Origin: Bacillus sp. REN16
Lineage (GTDB): Bacteria > Bacillota > Bacilli > Bacillales > Bacillaceae_L
Assembly: GCF_020731355.1 (NCBI RefSeq)
Contig: NZ_JAJFZK010000003.1
Coordinates: 248,001-312,000, forward strand
Direction: 5' to 3'
DNA: 64,000 nucleotides
Below the pieces are notes generated by a model. That model worked only from the letters and a program-made list of their open reading frames with translations. It was not told the DNA's origin and ran no database searches. Below are positions 1 through 7,794 of this stretch, in pieces (the first letter of the stretch is position 1; every line of letters starts with the position of its first letter). The position numbers and the translations under genes were made by a program.

Positions 1-1446
1 TTCCCCTGAAAGTTCCTTCACAATTTCCCCGTCATACATGACGAGAATCCGGTCCGAGATCCGGATGATTTCATCAATCTCAGAGGAAAAATACAGGATC
101 CCTTTCCCCTCATCGGCAAGGGAATAGATAAGCTTGAAAATATCCTGCTTTGCACCGACATCCACTCCCTTTGTCGGTTCATCAAACAAGTAGAGACTTG
201 CATTGCGTGATACCCATTTACCAATCGCAACTTTTTGCTGGTTTCCTCCGCTTAAATGCTCTGCCAAAACTTCCGTGTCATTCGCCTTGATTCCAAGCAG
301 TTCGATGATAGAGCTGGCGTAGCTTTTTTCAGTCTTGCGATTCATGACTAAAAGCGGTGAGAATTTCTTCAAATTGGCAAAGGATAGATTCGTAGAGATT
401 GACTCGTGAATGAATAAGCCTTCCTTACGACGCTCCTCTGAAATAAGTGCCATCCCTGCTTCAATTGCCTGCTGTGAATGGGTAAAATGATACGATTTTC
501 CCTTTATTTTTACTTCACCTTGTTCGTAGGAACGAAGGCCAAATAATGTTTTCGCAAGCTCCGTTTTTCCGGCACCAACTAATCCGACAACCCCTACGAT
601 TTCTCCCTCAGAAACAGTAAATGATACATCGTTTAGCTTTTCCCCATCATTAAGCCCGTTCACTTCTAAAAGCAGGTCACCTCTCACCGCCTTCCGTTTC
701 ACGGATTGTTCAGTAAAGCTGTTACCAAGCATCGTTTCAACAACTGTTTTCTGGGTAACCTCTTTGGTAGAAAATGTGGTGATCGTCTTTCCATCACGCA
801 TAATTGTTAACCGATCACAGATTTCAAACACTTCAGGTAGTCGATGTGAGATAAAAATACAGCCGACTCCCTTTTCCTTCAGCGTTTTTACGATTTCAAA
901 CAGATGCTTTGTCTCTTCAATTGATAAAGGAGCTGTTGGTTCGTCAAAGATGATGACCTTCGCCTCATGAGCAAGAGCTCTTGCGATTAGCACCAATTGT
1001 TTTTCGGCTAGTGACAGCTCCAATGCTTGTTTTGTCATTGGTATATCTGTTACATTCAAAAGCTTTAAGATTGATGCCGCTTTTTCACGAAGCTTTCTTT
1101 TATTGATGAATAAGCTTTTTTCAGTCGAGAAGGTATCAAGTAAAATATTCTCGGCTACCGTGAGCTGTGGCACGATCACAGTGTCGACTTCTTGATAGAC
1201 GCAGTGAATACCGTATAATTTCGCATCCTTCGGAGAACGGATTTCTATTGTCTCTTCTTCGAGGGTAATCACCCCTGTGTCAAGCTCATAAGCACCTGAT
1301 AGAATTTTCATCAGCGTGCTTTTGCCCGCTCCATTTGCTCCTAGCAGTGCGTGAACCTCGCCACTTTTTAATTCAAAAGAAGCTTGCTCAAGCGCAACTA
1401 CCCTTCCAAAGCTTTTTGTTATCTCCTTCATTTCAAGTAAAGGCAT
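1..1446 (-). CDS. Ribose-type sugar ABC transporter, double ATPase subunit (3' end outside window)
   Basis: The frame is open from the ATG at 1446 to the window edge, giving about 482 residues without a stop, so the C-terminus is missing. Two ABC domains in tandem are visible, as in RbsA/MglA. The first has Walker A GANGAGKST near residue 36, a degenerate signature (LSLAEKQLVLIARAL) and Walker B VIIFDEPTAPLS. The second has a degenerate Walker A (GLVGAGKTEL), the signature LSGGNQQKVAIGKW and Walker B LYLFDEPTKGVD. A GGAG ribosome site lies about 10 bases before the ATG. The protein would energise import of the ligand bound by the lipoprotein encoded just upstream (42 bp gap). Both genes lie behind a SAM-I riboswitch, so the substrate is probably linked to methionine salvage rather than ribose; that is inference. 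Permease genes are expected beyond the left edge. Confidence 0.9.
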   Translation of the reverse strand, partial: MPLLEMKEITKSFGRVVALEQASFELKSGEVHALLGANGAGKSTLMKILSGAYELDTGVITLEEETIEIRSPKDAKLYGIHCVYQEVDTVIVPQLTVAENILLDTFSTEKSLFINKRKLREKAASILKLLNVTDIPMTKQALELSLAEKQLVLIARALAHEAKVIIFDEPTAPLSIEETKHLFEIVKTLKEKGVGCIFISHRLPEVFEICDRLTIMRDGKTITTFSTKEVTQKTVVETMLGNSFTEQSVKRKAVRGDLLLEVNGLNDGEKLNDVSFTVSEGEIVGVVGLVGAGKTELAKTLFGLRSYEQGEVKIKGKSYHFTHSQQAIEAGMALISEERRKEGLFIHESISTNLSFANLKKFSPLLVMNRKTEKSYASSIIELLGIKANDTEVLAEHLSGGNQQKVAIGKWVSRNASLYLFDEPTKGVDVGAKQDIFKLIYSLADEGKGILYFSSEIDEIIRISDRILVMYDGEIVKELSGE

Positions 1447-1488
1447 CTACATCTTCTCCTTTACGGAGGACCTTAATGGCCCTCTGTT

Positions 1489-2565
1489 TTACTCACCAGC
1501 TTCAAGCTTTTTCAACTCGTCTGTGTAGCCCTGTTCGCTTTTACCCCAGCCTTCAATGTACTGGTCAAGATCTGCTGTTGTAATTTGTTCCGTTGGAAGT
1601 GCATCCTTCGTTACGAAAACTGGCTCTAATTTTACGCGTTCAGGTGTTTCGTCACCGTTTAATTGTTGATAAGCAAAACGAACTTGGATGCGTCCGATAT
1701 CCTTTGGATCAACCGCTGCCGATGCAACCCATGGGCTGTTGTCCGCTTGAATCATTTGTAAGTCTTCATCACTCATATCAATTCCATATACCTTGATATC
1801 AGTACGTCCTGCTTGTTGAATCGCACGAACAGCACCTTTTGCAAACTCATCCCATGCAGCCCAAACCGCTGTAATTTGACCTTCTTCAGGATATTGCTTT
1901 AAAAGAGCTTCCATCTGTGCTTGTGTATCAAGAGCCGTGTTAGCTGTTGCAGCACCAAATGTTGCAATTTCTTTAATGCCTTCGTTATTGTCAAGAAACT
2001 CTTGATAGGCAACCTGACGACGTTCCATTGGAGCGAAGCCCGCTACCCAAATTTTTACGATATTTGCTTCATTACCAGCATCTTCTGCTAATTTTTCAAG
2101 TGTCATCTGTGCCATCTGCTGGTCACCTTGTTCAAGAACCGTTACACCCTCAACTTCCACTTCTGCATCAAATACAACGACAGGAATTCCTTTTTCGACT
2201 GCTTTTTGAACGGAGCTTTGAAGTGCTTCCTTTGTTCCATGGTCGATTAAAATCGCATCAAAGCCTTGGTTTACCGCTGCATCAACGTTTGATGCCATTT
2301 TTGCAAGGTCACCATCAGATGTAAAAACCGTTGTTTCGCCTGCGAACTTTTTCACTTGCTCCTCTACACCCTCAATATACTGCGCTGAGAAAGTTCCTAA
2401 GTTTTGTTGCATGATTAAAGCAATTTTTTTACCTGCTAACGGATGATTAGAATTCTTTACTTCTGTGCTGTCTGTTTTCGTTGATTCATCAGCCACTTTC
2501 GGTTGGCAACCAACCAATACCGCGATAATTAAAAAGATAGTGAATACTAGTTTTGTTAGTTTCAT
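1489..2565 (-). CDS. Ribose-type ABC transporter substrate-binding lipoprotein (candidate methylthioribose binder)
   Basis: A 358-residue protein with a lipoprotein signal (MKLTKLVFTIFLIIAVLVGC, lipobox LVGC) followed by a two-lobed periplasmic-binding fold of the RbsB type (IALIMQQNLGTFSAQYIEGV; QGFDAILIDHG; a hinge near VYGIDMSDEDLQMI). It should capture a sugar-like ligand outside the membrane for the ATPase encoded downstream. The start is an ATG with a GGGGAG ribosome site. It is the first gene after a SAM-I riboswitch and terminator, so expression should rise when SAM is low. From memory, S-box-linked ribose-type transporters have been proposed to carry methylthioribose, and that is my favoured ligand. 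AI-2 or another 5-carbon thiosugar is an alternative. Confidence 0.88.
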   Translation of the reverse strand: MKLTKLVFTIFLIIAVLVGCQPKVADESTKTDSTEVKNSNHPLAGKKIALIMQQNLGTFSAQYIEGVEEQVKKFAGETTVFTSDGDLAKMASNVDAAVNQGFDAILIDHGTKEALQSSVQKAVEKGIPVVVFDAEVEVEGVTVLEQGDQQMAQMTLEKLAEDAGNEANIVKIWVAGFAPMERRQVAYQEFLDNNEGIKEIATFGAATANTALDTQAQMEALLKQYPEEGQITAVWAAWDEFAKGAVRAIQQAGRTDIKVYGIDMSDEDLQMIQADNSPWVASAAVDPKDIGRIQVRFAYQQLNGDETPERVKLEPVFVTKDALPTEQITTADLDQYIEGWGKSEQGYTDELKKLEAGE

Positions 2566-2672
2566 TGTTTTCTCCCCTTATTTTGTATGTAATCTTATTT
2601 TTCAAATCTGTTTACTCAAGTTGAGACAATCACACTCCTGTTTTTATGAGGCTTTCTTTTAAAAAAATAAAA

Positions 2673-2700
2673 AAGCCTCTTTCTTATCAGAAAGAGGCTT
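2673..2700 (-). terminator. Terminator of the SAM riboswitch expression platform
   Basis: Perfect 11-bp inverted repeat (AAGCCTCTTTC / GAAAGAGGCTT) with a 6-base loop, followed on the minus strand by a T-rich tail. Its 5' arm (GCCTCTT) can alternatively pair with the 3' strand of aptamer helix P1 (AAGAGGT), which gives the expected antiterminator. Confidence 0.9.
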
Positions 2701-2723
2701 GAAGCATGCAAAAGTCTTCTCAC

Positions 2724-2880
2724 CTCTTATCTGCCAGAAGGAATAATCCTTCTGTTGGAATTAGCACCGTGCCTTGCGGGTCATTTACCCGGCGAAAAAA
2801 TTCGCCCCATTTCACAATGGTATTACGGTCGGTTGCTGGGCGTCATCGGGCCAAATCCCTCCGCCTACTCTTGATAAGAG
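2724..2880 (-). promoter_or_regulatory. SAM-I (S-box) riboswitch aptamer
   Basis: Read on the minus strand, this has the S-box signature: an 8-bp P1 helix (CTCTTATC at 2880-2873 with GATAAGAG at 2731-2724), then AAGAGTAGGCGGAGGGA, GGCCCGATGACGCCCAGCAA, and near the 3' side AAGGCACGGTGCTAATTCC. A P4-like hairpin (AGAAGGATTATTCCTTCT) precedes the 3' P1 strand. A terminator follows 24 bases downstream. In this family SAM binding stabilises P1 and favours termination. Confidence 0.95.
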
Positions 2881-2890
2881 AAAATACAGC

Positions 2891-2896
2891 ATTATA
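2891..2896 (-). promoter_or_regulatory. Probable -10 box for the riboswitch transcript
   Basis: A perfect TATAAT on the minus strand lies 10 bases upstream of the P1 helix. I see no good TTGACA-like -35 at 17 bp (AATTAC there), so only the -10 is proposed. Confidence 0.5.
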
Positions 2897-3120
2897 TTCA
2901 ATTATGCCTTGGCGTAATTGCGCCCGATTTTTTCGAGCATGCTCGAAATTTCCTTAAAAAAATCGAGGCATCCGCCGGAGGCTAACTTTATTTGGTCGGG
3001 ATATAAATCCCGGCTAAATGAAGTTCGATTTTTGTTACTTGACGAGAATCATATCATGCCCAAAAACAAAATTCAATATTTTTATTATAAAAAATATTAG
3101 AATAGTGAAAACTTACGATA

Positions 3121-3231
3121 ACGCAAATATGGCCGGCTATCGCGCAATTATCAAATCTAAAGCGCAATTCCCACATGCTAAAGCGCAATTATCAAAAATA
3201 ACGCGCATTTCCTGCCGGCTATCGCGCAATT
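3121..3231. repeat. Array of six GCGCAATT-like units at 20-21 bp spacing
   Basis: Units begin at 3121 (ACGCAAAT), 3142, 3162, 3183 (GCGCAATT each), 3203 (GCGCATTT) and 3224 (GCGCAATT). Spacing is 21, 20, 21, 20 and 21 bp, about two helical turns. Two units share the longer context GCCGGCTATCGCGCAATTA. The array lies between the lipL terminator and the riboswitch promoter. No ORF or RNA gene was recognised in 2900-3250. Confidence 0.75.
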
Positions 3232-3256
3232 ACATATACACCTGTTATTTTTCCAT

Positions 3257-3280
3257 AAAAAAAAGGCCAGGGAATCCTGG
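3257..3280 (-). terminator. Intrinsic terminator of lipL
   Basis: CCAGG-ATTC-CCTGG hairpin followed by CC and eight T residues on the minus strand, directly after the lipL stop. Confidence 0.8.
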
Positions 3281-3284
3281 ATTC

Positions 3285-4112
3285 TTATAATGCCTTCTCA
3301 TTTCGGTTAAGCACTCGCAAAAAATTCTGTTCAAATAACGGCATTTCTTCTGCCGAAAGCTGTGATGAGAAGATATGCTCACTTTCTTTTTTTAATGTTT
3401 GAAGAAGTAGCAGCATGACGGTTTGAACAGTGATGTTTGGGTCTATTAATTCTGCTAAAGACGCCATTGTTTCCGGCTTCACATCCGGAAAGACAAATTT
3501 TGTATCTGCTCCTTGCAGCCCCACCTCGTAAAATTGGCGAATGGTTTCTGCCCGCTCTGATCCGCTTCCGGTCACGCCTAAATAAATTTGCACCGCTACC
3601 CCGTTCCGGAGGCGACGCTGGGAGATACCCGCAAATTTTTTCCCATCTATACTTAAATCATAGCTGCCTGGACAATACGAACCGACAACTTCCCGTGCCA
3701 CAATGTCGACTTCATATCCCTCAAACATTTTTCGAATCAACTCTAGCATTGTATCGTAGCCGCGATTGATATCAATACCTTTTTCAGTCTCAGGAAAAAT
3801 GAGTGATATGTTTAACACTCCTTCATCAAGCACCACGGCTAGTCCACCGGAATTCCGTACGATTGTACGATAGCCCTTTGACTTAAGGAGCTCTATCCCT
3901 TCTTCAAGAAAAGGCAGTTTCGTGTCCTGAATCCCAAGTACAATGGTCTGGTGGTGAACCCATGAACGTGCAGTAGCTGGCGACTCCCCTTTTCCAACAA
4001 ATGCACAAAGTGTATCATCTATCGCAAATGATTGTAAGGCATCAAATTGATAGCCCAGACTAGATTGATCTATAATCCGCCAGCTTGGCTGGTGTAAAAG
4101 ACTTTCGGTCAT
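3285..4112 (-). CDS. lipL: Octanoyl-[GcvH]:protein N-octanoyltransferase
   Basis: A 275-residue protein of the BPL/LplA/LipB acyltransferase fold. It matches B. subtilis LipL (YwfL), which moves octanoyl groups from GcvH to the E2 subunits of 2-oxoacid dehydrogenases during lipoate synthesis. Visible features are the [19 protein letters not shown] strand region (the RRxGGG-like loop, about residues 86-104), the conserved Cys in [10 protein letters not shown] (Cys147, the expected acyl acceptor), [10 protein letters not shown] with its conserved Lys, and the length typical of the family. It is cytoplasmic with no signal peptide. As in B. subtilis it lies near pta and hemQ, although a CarD/MarR pair separates them here. 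Upstream, AATCACC and GGTGATT flank a TATAAT -10, a possible but weak operator. Confidence 0.9.
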   Translation of the reverse strand: MTESLLHQPSWRIIDQSSLGYQFDALQSFAIDDTLCAFVGKGESPATARSWVHHQTIVLGIQDTKLPFLEEGIELLKSKGYRTIVRNSGGLAVVLDEGVLNISLIFPETEKGIDINRGYDTMLELIRKMFEGYEVDIVAREVVGSYCPGSYDLSIDGKKFAGISQRRLRNGVAVQIYLGVTGSGSERAETIRQFYEVGLQGADTKFVFPDVKPETMASLAELIDPNITVQTVMLLLLQTLKKESEHIFSSQLSAEEMPLFEQNFLRVLNRNEKAL

Positions 4113-4197
4113 AAGGCATACTCCTAATATGTAAAAATCACCTTATTATAACATATATCGGTGATTCTTCTATATACGACCCTACACTGTGAAACAA

Positions 4198-4222
4198 ACA
4201 AAAAAAGAGCCATTATAGCTCA
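4198..4222 (-). terminator. Probable terminator of the CarD-family gene
   Basis: A short GAGC-TATAATG-GCTC hairpin followed by seven T residues on the minus strand. The stem is weak but the U-tract is good. Confidence 0.5.
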
Positions 4223-4236
4223 GTTTCGATGTTTTC

Positions 4237-4776
4237 TTAGTTTATAAATTTCGCGATTTCATGTGGTGACGATTTACTCATTTTATGACCAATCATTCGA
4301 TTTATCTTTTTCGAAATGGCATCAACTGATGTATCCAACGTGATGGCTAATTCTTTAAACAATATTTTTTGATTATGAAGGAGAAGTTTACGGTCATGTT
4401 CACTTATTTTCTTACCTTCCAATTCAAGTTCATACTTTTTACTCATCAAAGTATTGATAATGTTTGAAATTCCCCTTCTATCACCAGATGAAACTATATC
4501 AGAATAACTTTTATTGCGTTCATTTCCGTTTTCAATCCACTGAATTCCTGGCAGTTTGAAGGATTCTAAAACCTCTTCAGCCTCGCTTCGACCGATAATT
4601 TTTTTCATCATGATTCGATTATTATCCACTGGGTTTTGGATAATCAAAGTGTCATCTTCAATTGGGTGCATCACATAATAATTACGAGTCGTGCCAGCAT
4701 ATGTTTTCTCACATATGTCATCTATTCGGCAAATTCCCATTGTTGAATAAATAACTAAATCCCCAATATTATACAT
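4237..4776 (-). CDS. CarD/CdnL family transcription factor
   Basis: A 179-residue protein whose N-terminus (MYNIGDLVIYSTMGICRIDDI) matches the RNA-polymerase-interacting Tudor-like domain of CarD/CdnL/TRCF-RID proteins. It is followed by an alpha-helical, charged C-terminal region (about residues 90-179), as in CarD-type proteins that contact promoter DNA. In this family the N-terminus binds the RNAP beta subunit and affects open-complex stability. The gene is divergent from a MarR-type regulator, and the shared upstream region carries two copies of a palindrome, so it is probably controlled by that regulator. Such a CarD/MarR arrangement is unfamiliar to me. It is not TRCF (Mfd), since no helicase part is present. 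Confidence 0.85.
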   Translation of the reverse strand: MYNIGDLVIYSTMGICRIDDICEKTYAGTTRNYYVMHPIEDDTLIIQNPVDNNRIMMKKIIGRSEAEEVLESFKLPGIQWIENGNERNKSYSDIVSSGDRRGISNIINTLMSKKYELELEGKKISEHDRKLLLHNQKILFKELAITLDTSVDAISKKINRMIGHKMSKSSPHEIAKFIN

Positions 4777-4801
4777 AATACCAGTCTCCTATCAATGGAT
4801 T

Positions 4802-4816
4802 GTCAACTTAGTTGAC
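4802..4816. promoter_or_regulatory. Palindromic operator, copy 1
   Basis: GTCAACTTAGTTGAC: 7-bp arms around one base. An identical copy lies 46 bp to the right. It is between the CarD-family and MarR-family genes and is a likely MarR-type dimer site. Confidence 0.75.
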
Positions 4817-4847
4817 TATACTCATTATACCCCATATTCCAGAAAAC

Positions 4848-4862
4848 GTCAACTTAGTTGAC
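4848..4862. promoter_or_regulatory. Palindromic operator, copy 2
   Basis: Identical GTCAACTTAGTTGAC, 56 bp before the MarR-family ATG. The two copies frame the sequence where the divergent promoters should lie. Confidence 0.75.
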
Positions 4863-4917
4863 ATTTTGAGAGGCTAATTGTATAGTAATTGCGATTACTA
4901 CTTTGGAAGTGAACCGT

Positions 4918-5346
4918 ATGGATCAAAAACTAGATAAACTAGACTTACTAGACTCTATAAGCGAACGACATAACCAACTTCGAAAGCTCTCCGAAGAGTT
5001 ATGGAACAATCATAGTGATATCGCCATTTCTAATTCCGAATGGTACATCATGTCCCGCATCTATAAAAAACAACCTACCATTGCGTATGTTTCTAAAAAT
5101 GTGGATATAACTAGGCAAGCAACCCATAAATTCATTAAGGGTTTAAAATCAAAGGGCTTAGTCGATGTTATGAACGTCGAAAACAACAAAAAGGTAAAAT
5201 CAATTCAATTAACTCCTCTTGGGGAAGAATGCTACGAAAAAAATGAGGCTCTTAAAGCAAAGATTGAAAAGCAACTTGCTGAAAAAATAGGAGAAGAACA
5301 AATTGAACTTCTTAAAAGCGTACTAAAAATGGAGTGGGGCATATAA
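4918..5346 (+). CDS. MarR-family transcriptional regulator
   Basis: A 142-residue protein with a winged-helix DNA-binding domain (SNSEWYIMSRIYKKQPTIAYVSKNVDITRQATHKFIKGL, then the wing GLVDVMNVENNKKVKSIQLTPLGEE) between helical dimerisation segments, as in MarR proteins. I chose the ATG at 4918 because GGAAGTGA lies just upstream; an in-frame TTG at 4903 would overlap that ribosome site. The gene is divergent from the CarD-family gene and faces two identical palindromes, so autoregulation and control of the CarD-type gene are likely. The ligand is unknown. Confidence 0.85.
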   Translation: MDQKLDKLDLLDSISERHNQLRKLSEELWNNHSDIAISNSEWYIMSRIYKKQPTIAYVSKNVDITRQATHKFIKGLKSKGLVDVMNVENNKKVKSIQLTPLGEECYEKNEALKAKIEKQLAEKIGEEQIELLKSVLKMEWGI

Positions 5347-5349
5347 ATT

Positions 5350-5411
5350 TGGTTTTGTTGGGCATGCGCAGGTGGATTACTGCCACTAAACTGGATTTAC
5401 TGTCACTAACA
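5350..5411. repeat. Short degenerate direct repeats at about 20 bp
   Basis: TGGATTACTGCCACTAAAC and TGGATTTACTGTCACTAAC are adjacent near-copies (starts 5373 and 5392), preceded by a poorer third copy. Related words (TACCACTAAATGGATTT, CTATCACCAACTGGAT) occur in the gap near 37.4-37.5 kb. Confidence 0.5.
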
Positions 5412-5424
5412 GATATACCCATAC

Positions 5425-5456
5425 AAAATGGCCATGTCCTACGACATGGCCATTTT
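5425..5456. terminator. Bidirectional terminator between marR-type gene and pta
   Basis: Perfect 14-bp stem (AAAATGGCCATGTC / GACATGGCCATTTT) with a 4-base loop. A and T ends on both sides suit both convergent genes. Confidence 0.9.
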
Positions 5457-5462
5457 ACATTC

Positions 5463-6434
5463 TTATAAAGCTTGCGCTGCTGTGATTAAAGCAAGCTTAT
5501 ATACATCTTCCTCATTACATCCGCGTGAAAGATCGTTTACTGGCTGATTTAAGCCTTGTAAAATCGGACCCACTGCTTCAAAGTTTCCTAGGCGTTGGGC
5601 GATTTTGTACCCGATATTACCCGCTTCAAGGCTTGGGAAGACAAATACATTTGCGTCACCTTTGATAACGGAATCCGGCGCTTTTTTCTTCGCTACAGAT
5701 GGAACAAATGCCGCATCAAATTGGAATTCTCCGTCCAATACCAGTGTAGGATTCATTTCTTTTGCAAGCTTAACCGCGTCTACAACTTTTTCTGTTTCAG
5801 GAGACTTTGCAGAACCCTTTGTTGAGAAGCTAAGCATAGCCACTCTTGGTTCAATATCGAACATATCGGCAGTATTTGCACTCTCAACTGCGATTTCCGC
5901 TAAATCCTGGCTGTCTGGATTAATGTTAATCGCACAATCAGCAAATACATATTTCTCATCATCACGAACCATGATGAACACACCTGAAGTCTTTTTCACG
6001 CCTTGCTTTGTTTTGATGATTTGAAGAGCAGGGCGAACTGTATCCGCAGTGGAATGTGCAGCACCACTAACAAGTCCGTGTGCTTTGCCCGTATATACAA
6101 GCATTGTTCCAAAATAGTTTTCGTCCTTAAGGATCTTTCGCGCATCCTCTTCTGTTGCCTTTCCTTTACGTCTTTCAACAAACGAAGCTACCAGCTGCTC
6201 GAACTCTGGGTATGTGCTTGCATCATAGATTTCTACACCTTCAAGAGAAACCCCAAGCTCATTTGCTTTCGTTTCAACCGCAGACTTTTCACCAATTACG
6301 ACTGGTATTAGCACTTTCTCACTTGCTAAACGGCTTACTGCTGTTAAAATTCGGTCGTCCAGTCCTTCAGGAAATACAATTTTCATGTTCTTCCCAGCTA
6401 CTTTTTGTTTTAATTCTGTGAATAAATCGCTCAC
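5463..6434 (-). CDS. pta: Phosphate acetyltransferase
   Basis: A 323-residue protein, the usual size of Bacillus Pta. It interconverts acetyl-CoA and acetyl phosphate in the cytoplasm in the Pta-AckA overflow pathway. Family features are IVFPEGLDDRILTA at the start, the GMLVYTGKAHGLVSGAAHSTADTVRPALQIIKT region and SRGCNEEDVYKLALITAAQAL at the C-terminus. I chose the GTG at 6434 because AAGGAGG lies 7 bases before it; the longer reading from a TTG at 6458 would run through that site. It faces away from hemQ, with about 280 bp between them. I found no convincing CcpA site there. Confidence 0.95.
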   Translation of the reverse strand: MSDLFTELKQKVAGKNMKIVFPEGLDDRILTAVSRLASEKVLIPVVIGEKSAVETKANELGVSLEGVEIYDASTYPEFEQLVASFVERRKGKATEEDARKILKDENYFGTMLVYTGKAHGLVSGAAHSTADTVRPALQIIKTKQGVKKTSGVFIMVRDDEKYVFADCAININPDSQDLAEIAVESANTADMFDIEPRVAMLSFSTKGSAKSPETEKVVDAVKLAKEMNPTLVLDGEFQFDAAFVPSVAKKKAPDSVIKGDANVFVFPSLEAGNIGYKIAQRLGNFEAVGPILQGLNQPVNDLSRGCNEEDVYKLALITAAQAL

Positions 6435-6649
6435 GTTAATATCCTCCTTGTAAATCAAAAATGCTTTTATGTAAAATGGGTTCTATACCCTTAAAAACTG
6501 CCAACCATAAGGATACGGCTTTTTTCACAATTTGAAAACCAAAAAGCCTCAGAAGTCCTGTGACAGTATTATGACACTAACTTCAATTTTCCCAACAACC
6601 TGACAAATTACTCATACTTGCTTCCGTTCACAAAATTGTCTCAGGTTTA

Positions 6650-6677
6650 TTCACATGGTTGTAGGGGAAACTATGAT
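6650..6677 (+). promoter_or_regulatory. Likely sigma-A promoter of hemQ
   Basis: TTCACA (6650-6655), a 16-bp spacer and TATGAT (6672-6677), 38 bp before the hemQ start codon. Confidence 0.45.
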
Positions 6678-6715
6678 ATAGTAATGTTTGTAAACACATA
6701 CAAGGAGTGATAATT

Positions 6716-7465
6716 ATGGCTGAAGCAGCAAAAACGCTTGATGGCTGGTATTGCCTTCATGATTTCCGATCTATCGATTGGACCTCTTGGAAGACTCTTT
6801 CAAGTGATGAGCGCCAAGCAGCAATTCATGAATTTCTTGGTTTAGTGGAGAAATGGAATAAGACACAGAGCGAGAGCCAAGGTAGTCATGCATTATACAC
6901 TGTTGTTGGTCAAAAAGCCGATTTTATGATGATGATTCTTCGACCAACAATGGAAGAATTGAATGAAATCGAAAATGAATTCAACAAAACAACGCTTGCT
7001 GAATACACAATCCCTACATATTCTTATGTATCTGTTGTTGAATTAAGTAACTATGTGAATGAAAGTGGTGAGGATCCATACCAAAATCCTTATGTACGCG
7101 GGCGGCTTTATCCAACCTTGCCGAAGAACAAATATGTGTGCTTCTATCCGATGGACAAGCGCCGTGAGGGCAATGACAACTGGTACATGCTTTCAATGGA
7201 TGAGCGCAAGGAGCTTATGCGAAGCCACGGTATGATCGGTCGCCAATATGCTGGAATCGTAAAACAAATCATCACTGGCTCTGTCGGTTTTGATGATTAT
7301 GAATGGGGCGTAACCCTATTCTCAGACGATGTACTTCAATTTAAGAAGCTCGTGTACGAAATGCGCTTTGATGAAGCAAGTGCACGTTACGGTGAATTCG
7401 GGGCATTCTTCGTAGGAAACATTTTAACAGAAGAAAAAGTTCCACAGTTTTTACATATTAATTAG
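6716..7465 (+). CDS. hemQ: Coproheme decarboxylase
   Basis: A 249-residue chlorite-dismutase-fold protein of the HemQ (YwfI) type. It converts coproheme III to heme b using H2O2, the last step of the coproporphyrin-dependent heme pathway of Gram-positive bacteria. Key residues are present: the proximal His in [13 protein letters not shown] (His171) and the catalytic Tyr in [12 protein letters not shown] (Tyr144). The C-terminal [10 protein letters not shown]...[10 protein letters not shown] segment is typical. The ATG at 6716 follows AAGGAGTGATAATT. It is divergent from pta, as expected in this neighbourhood. Confidence 0.95.
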   Translation: MAEAAKTLDGWYCLHDFRSIDWTSWKTLSSDERQAAIHEFLGLVEKWNKTQSESQGSHALYTVVGQKADFMMMILRPTMEELNEIENEFNKTTLAEYTIPTYSYVSVVELSNYVNESGEDPYQNPYVRGRLYPTLPKNKYVCFYPMDKRREGNDNWYMLSMDERKELMRSHGMIGRQYAGIVKQIITGSVGFDDYEWGVTLFSDDVLQFKKLVYEMRFDEASARYGEFGAFFVGNILTEEKVPQFLHIN

Positions 7466-7585
7466 AAAAGTGCAAGGCGCCTGCTTATCGGCGACAGGCA
7501 TAAGACTAGCGCTGACAGAAGGTGTACTTTACCTTCCGAAGCGATTGGCTAGACCATAGAGCCGATGGCGACAGGAACTAGACAA
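7466..7585 (+). repeat. Dispersed intergenic element, copy A
   Basis: Starts directly after the hemQ stop with AAAAGTGCAAGGCGCC and ends with GGAACTAGACA. Most of it recurs in inverted orientation at 8802-8978, including ACAGAAGGTG, TTTACCTTCCGAAGCGATTGG and GATGGCG; two short stretches differ. It resembles the structured 'CTAGCTCCAGCGCC...' type intergenic repeats common in Bacillus genomes, but I cannot name the family. Confidence 0.8.
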
Positions 7586-7588
7586 TGA

Positions 7589-7614
7589 AAAAAGAGAGGG
7601 CATCCTCTCTTTTT
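7589..7614 (+). terminator. Intrinsic terminator downstream of hemQ
   Basis: AAAAAGAGAGG-GCAT-CCTCTCTTTTT hairpin with a run of T residues; the arms are A/T-flanked, so it may also act on the minus strand. Confidence 0.85.
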
Positions 7615-7626
7615 TTTTCGTCCACA

Positions 7627-7656
7627 TTCATAATCCTTTTTCCTCTTTCATACAAT
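7627..7656 (+). promoter_or_regulatory. Sigma-E-like promoter of cwlJ
   Basis: TTCATAAT, a 14-base spacer, then CATACAAT fits the sigma-E consensus (xxATATT-N14-CATACAAT-like). It lies about 140 bp before cwlJ, a gene known to be expressed in the mother cell in B. subtilis. Confidence 0.6.
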
Positions 7657-7794
7657 GCAATGATGAATCCGCAAAACATATCCACCAGAAGTCTAATGAA
7701 AAATCCCAAAAATACTCAAAAAGCAGGAACCCATTTTTCACCTCAACAATACGTTAGTAAAGAGACTTTTTTCTTTTGTAAGTGAGGTGAAAAG

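Noticed and set aside
4136-4166. AATCACC/GGTGATT inverted repeat around the lipL -10
   Set aside because: The arms flank a TATAAT, but with a 17-base gap and no regulator nearby the case for an operator is weak; kept only as a remark under lipL.
6530-6610. Possible Fnr/Rex-like or cre site in the pta-hemQ gap (GTGACAGTATTATGACAC, TTCACAATTTGAAAA)
   Set aside because: Symmetry is broken in the arms, and neither sequence fits the known consensus well.
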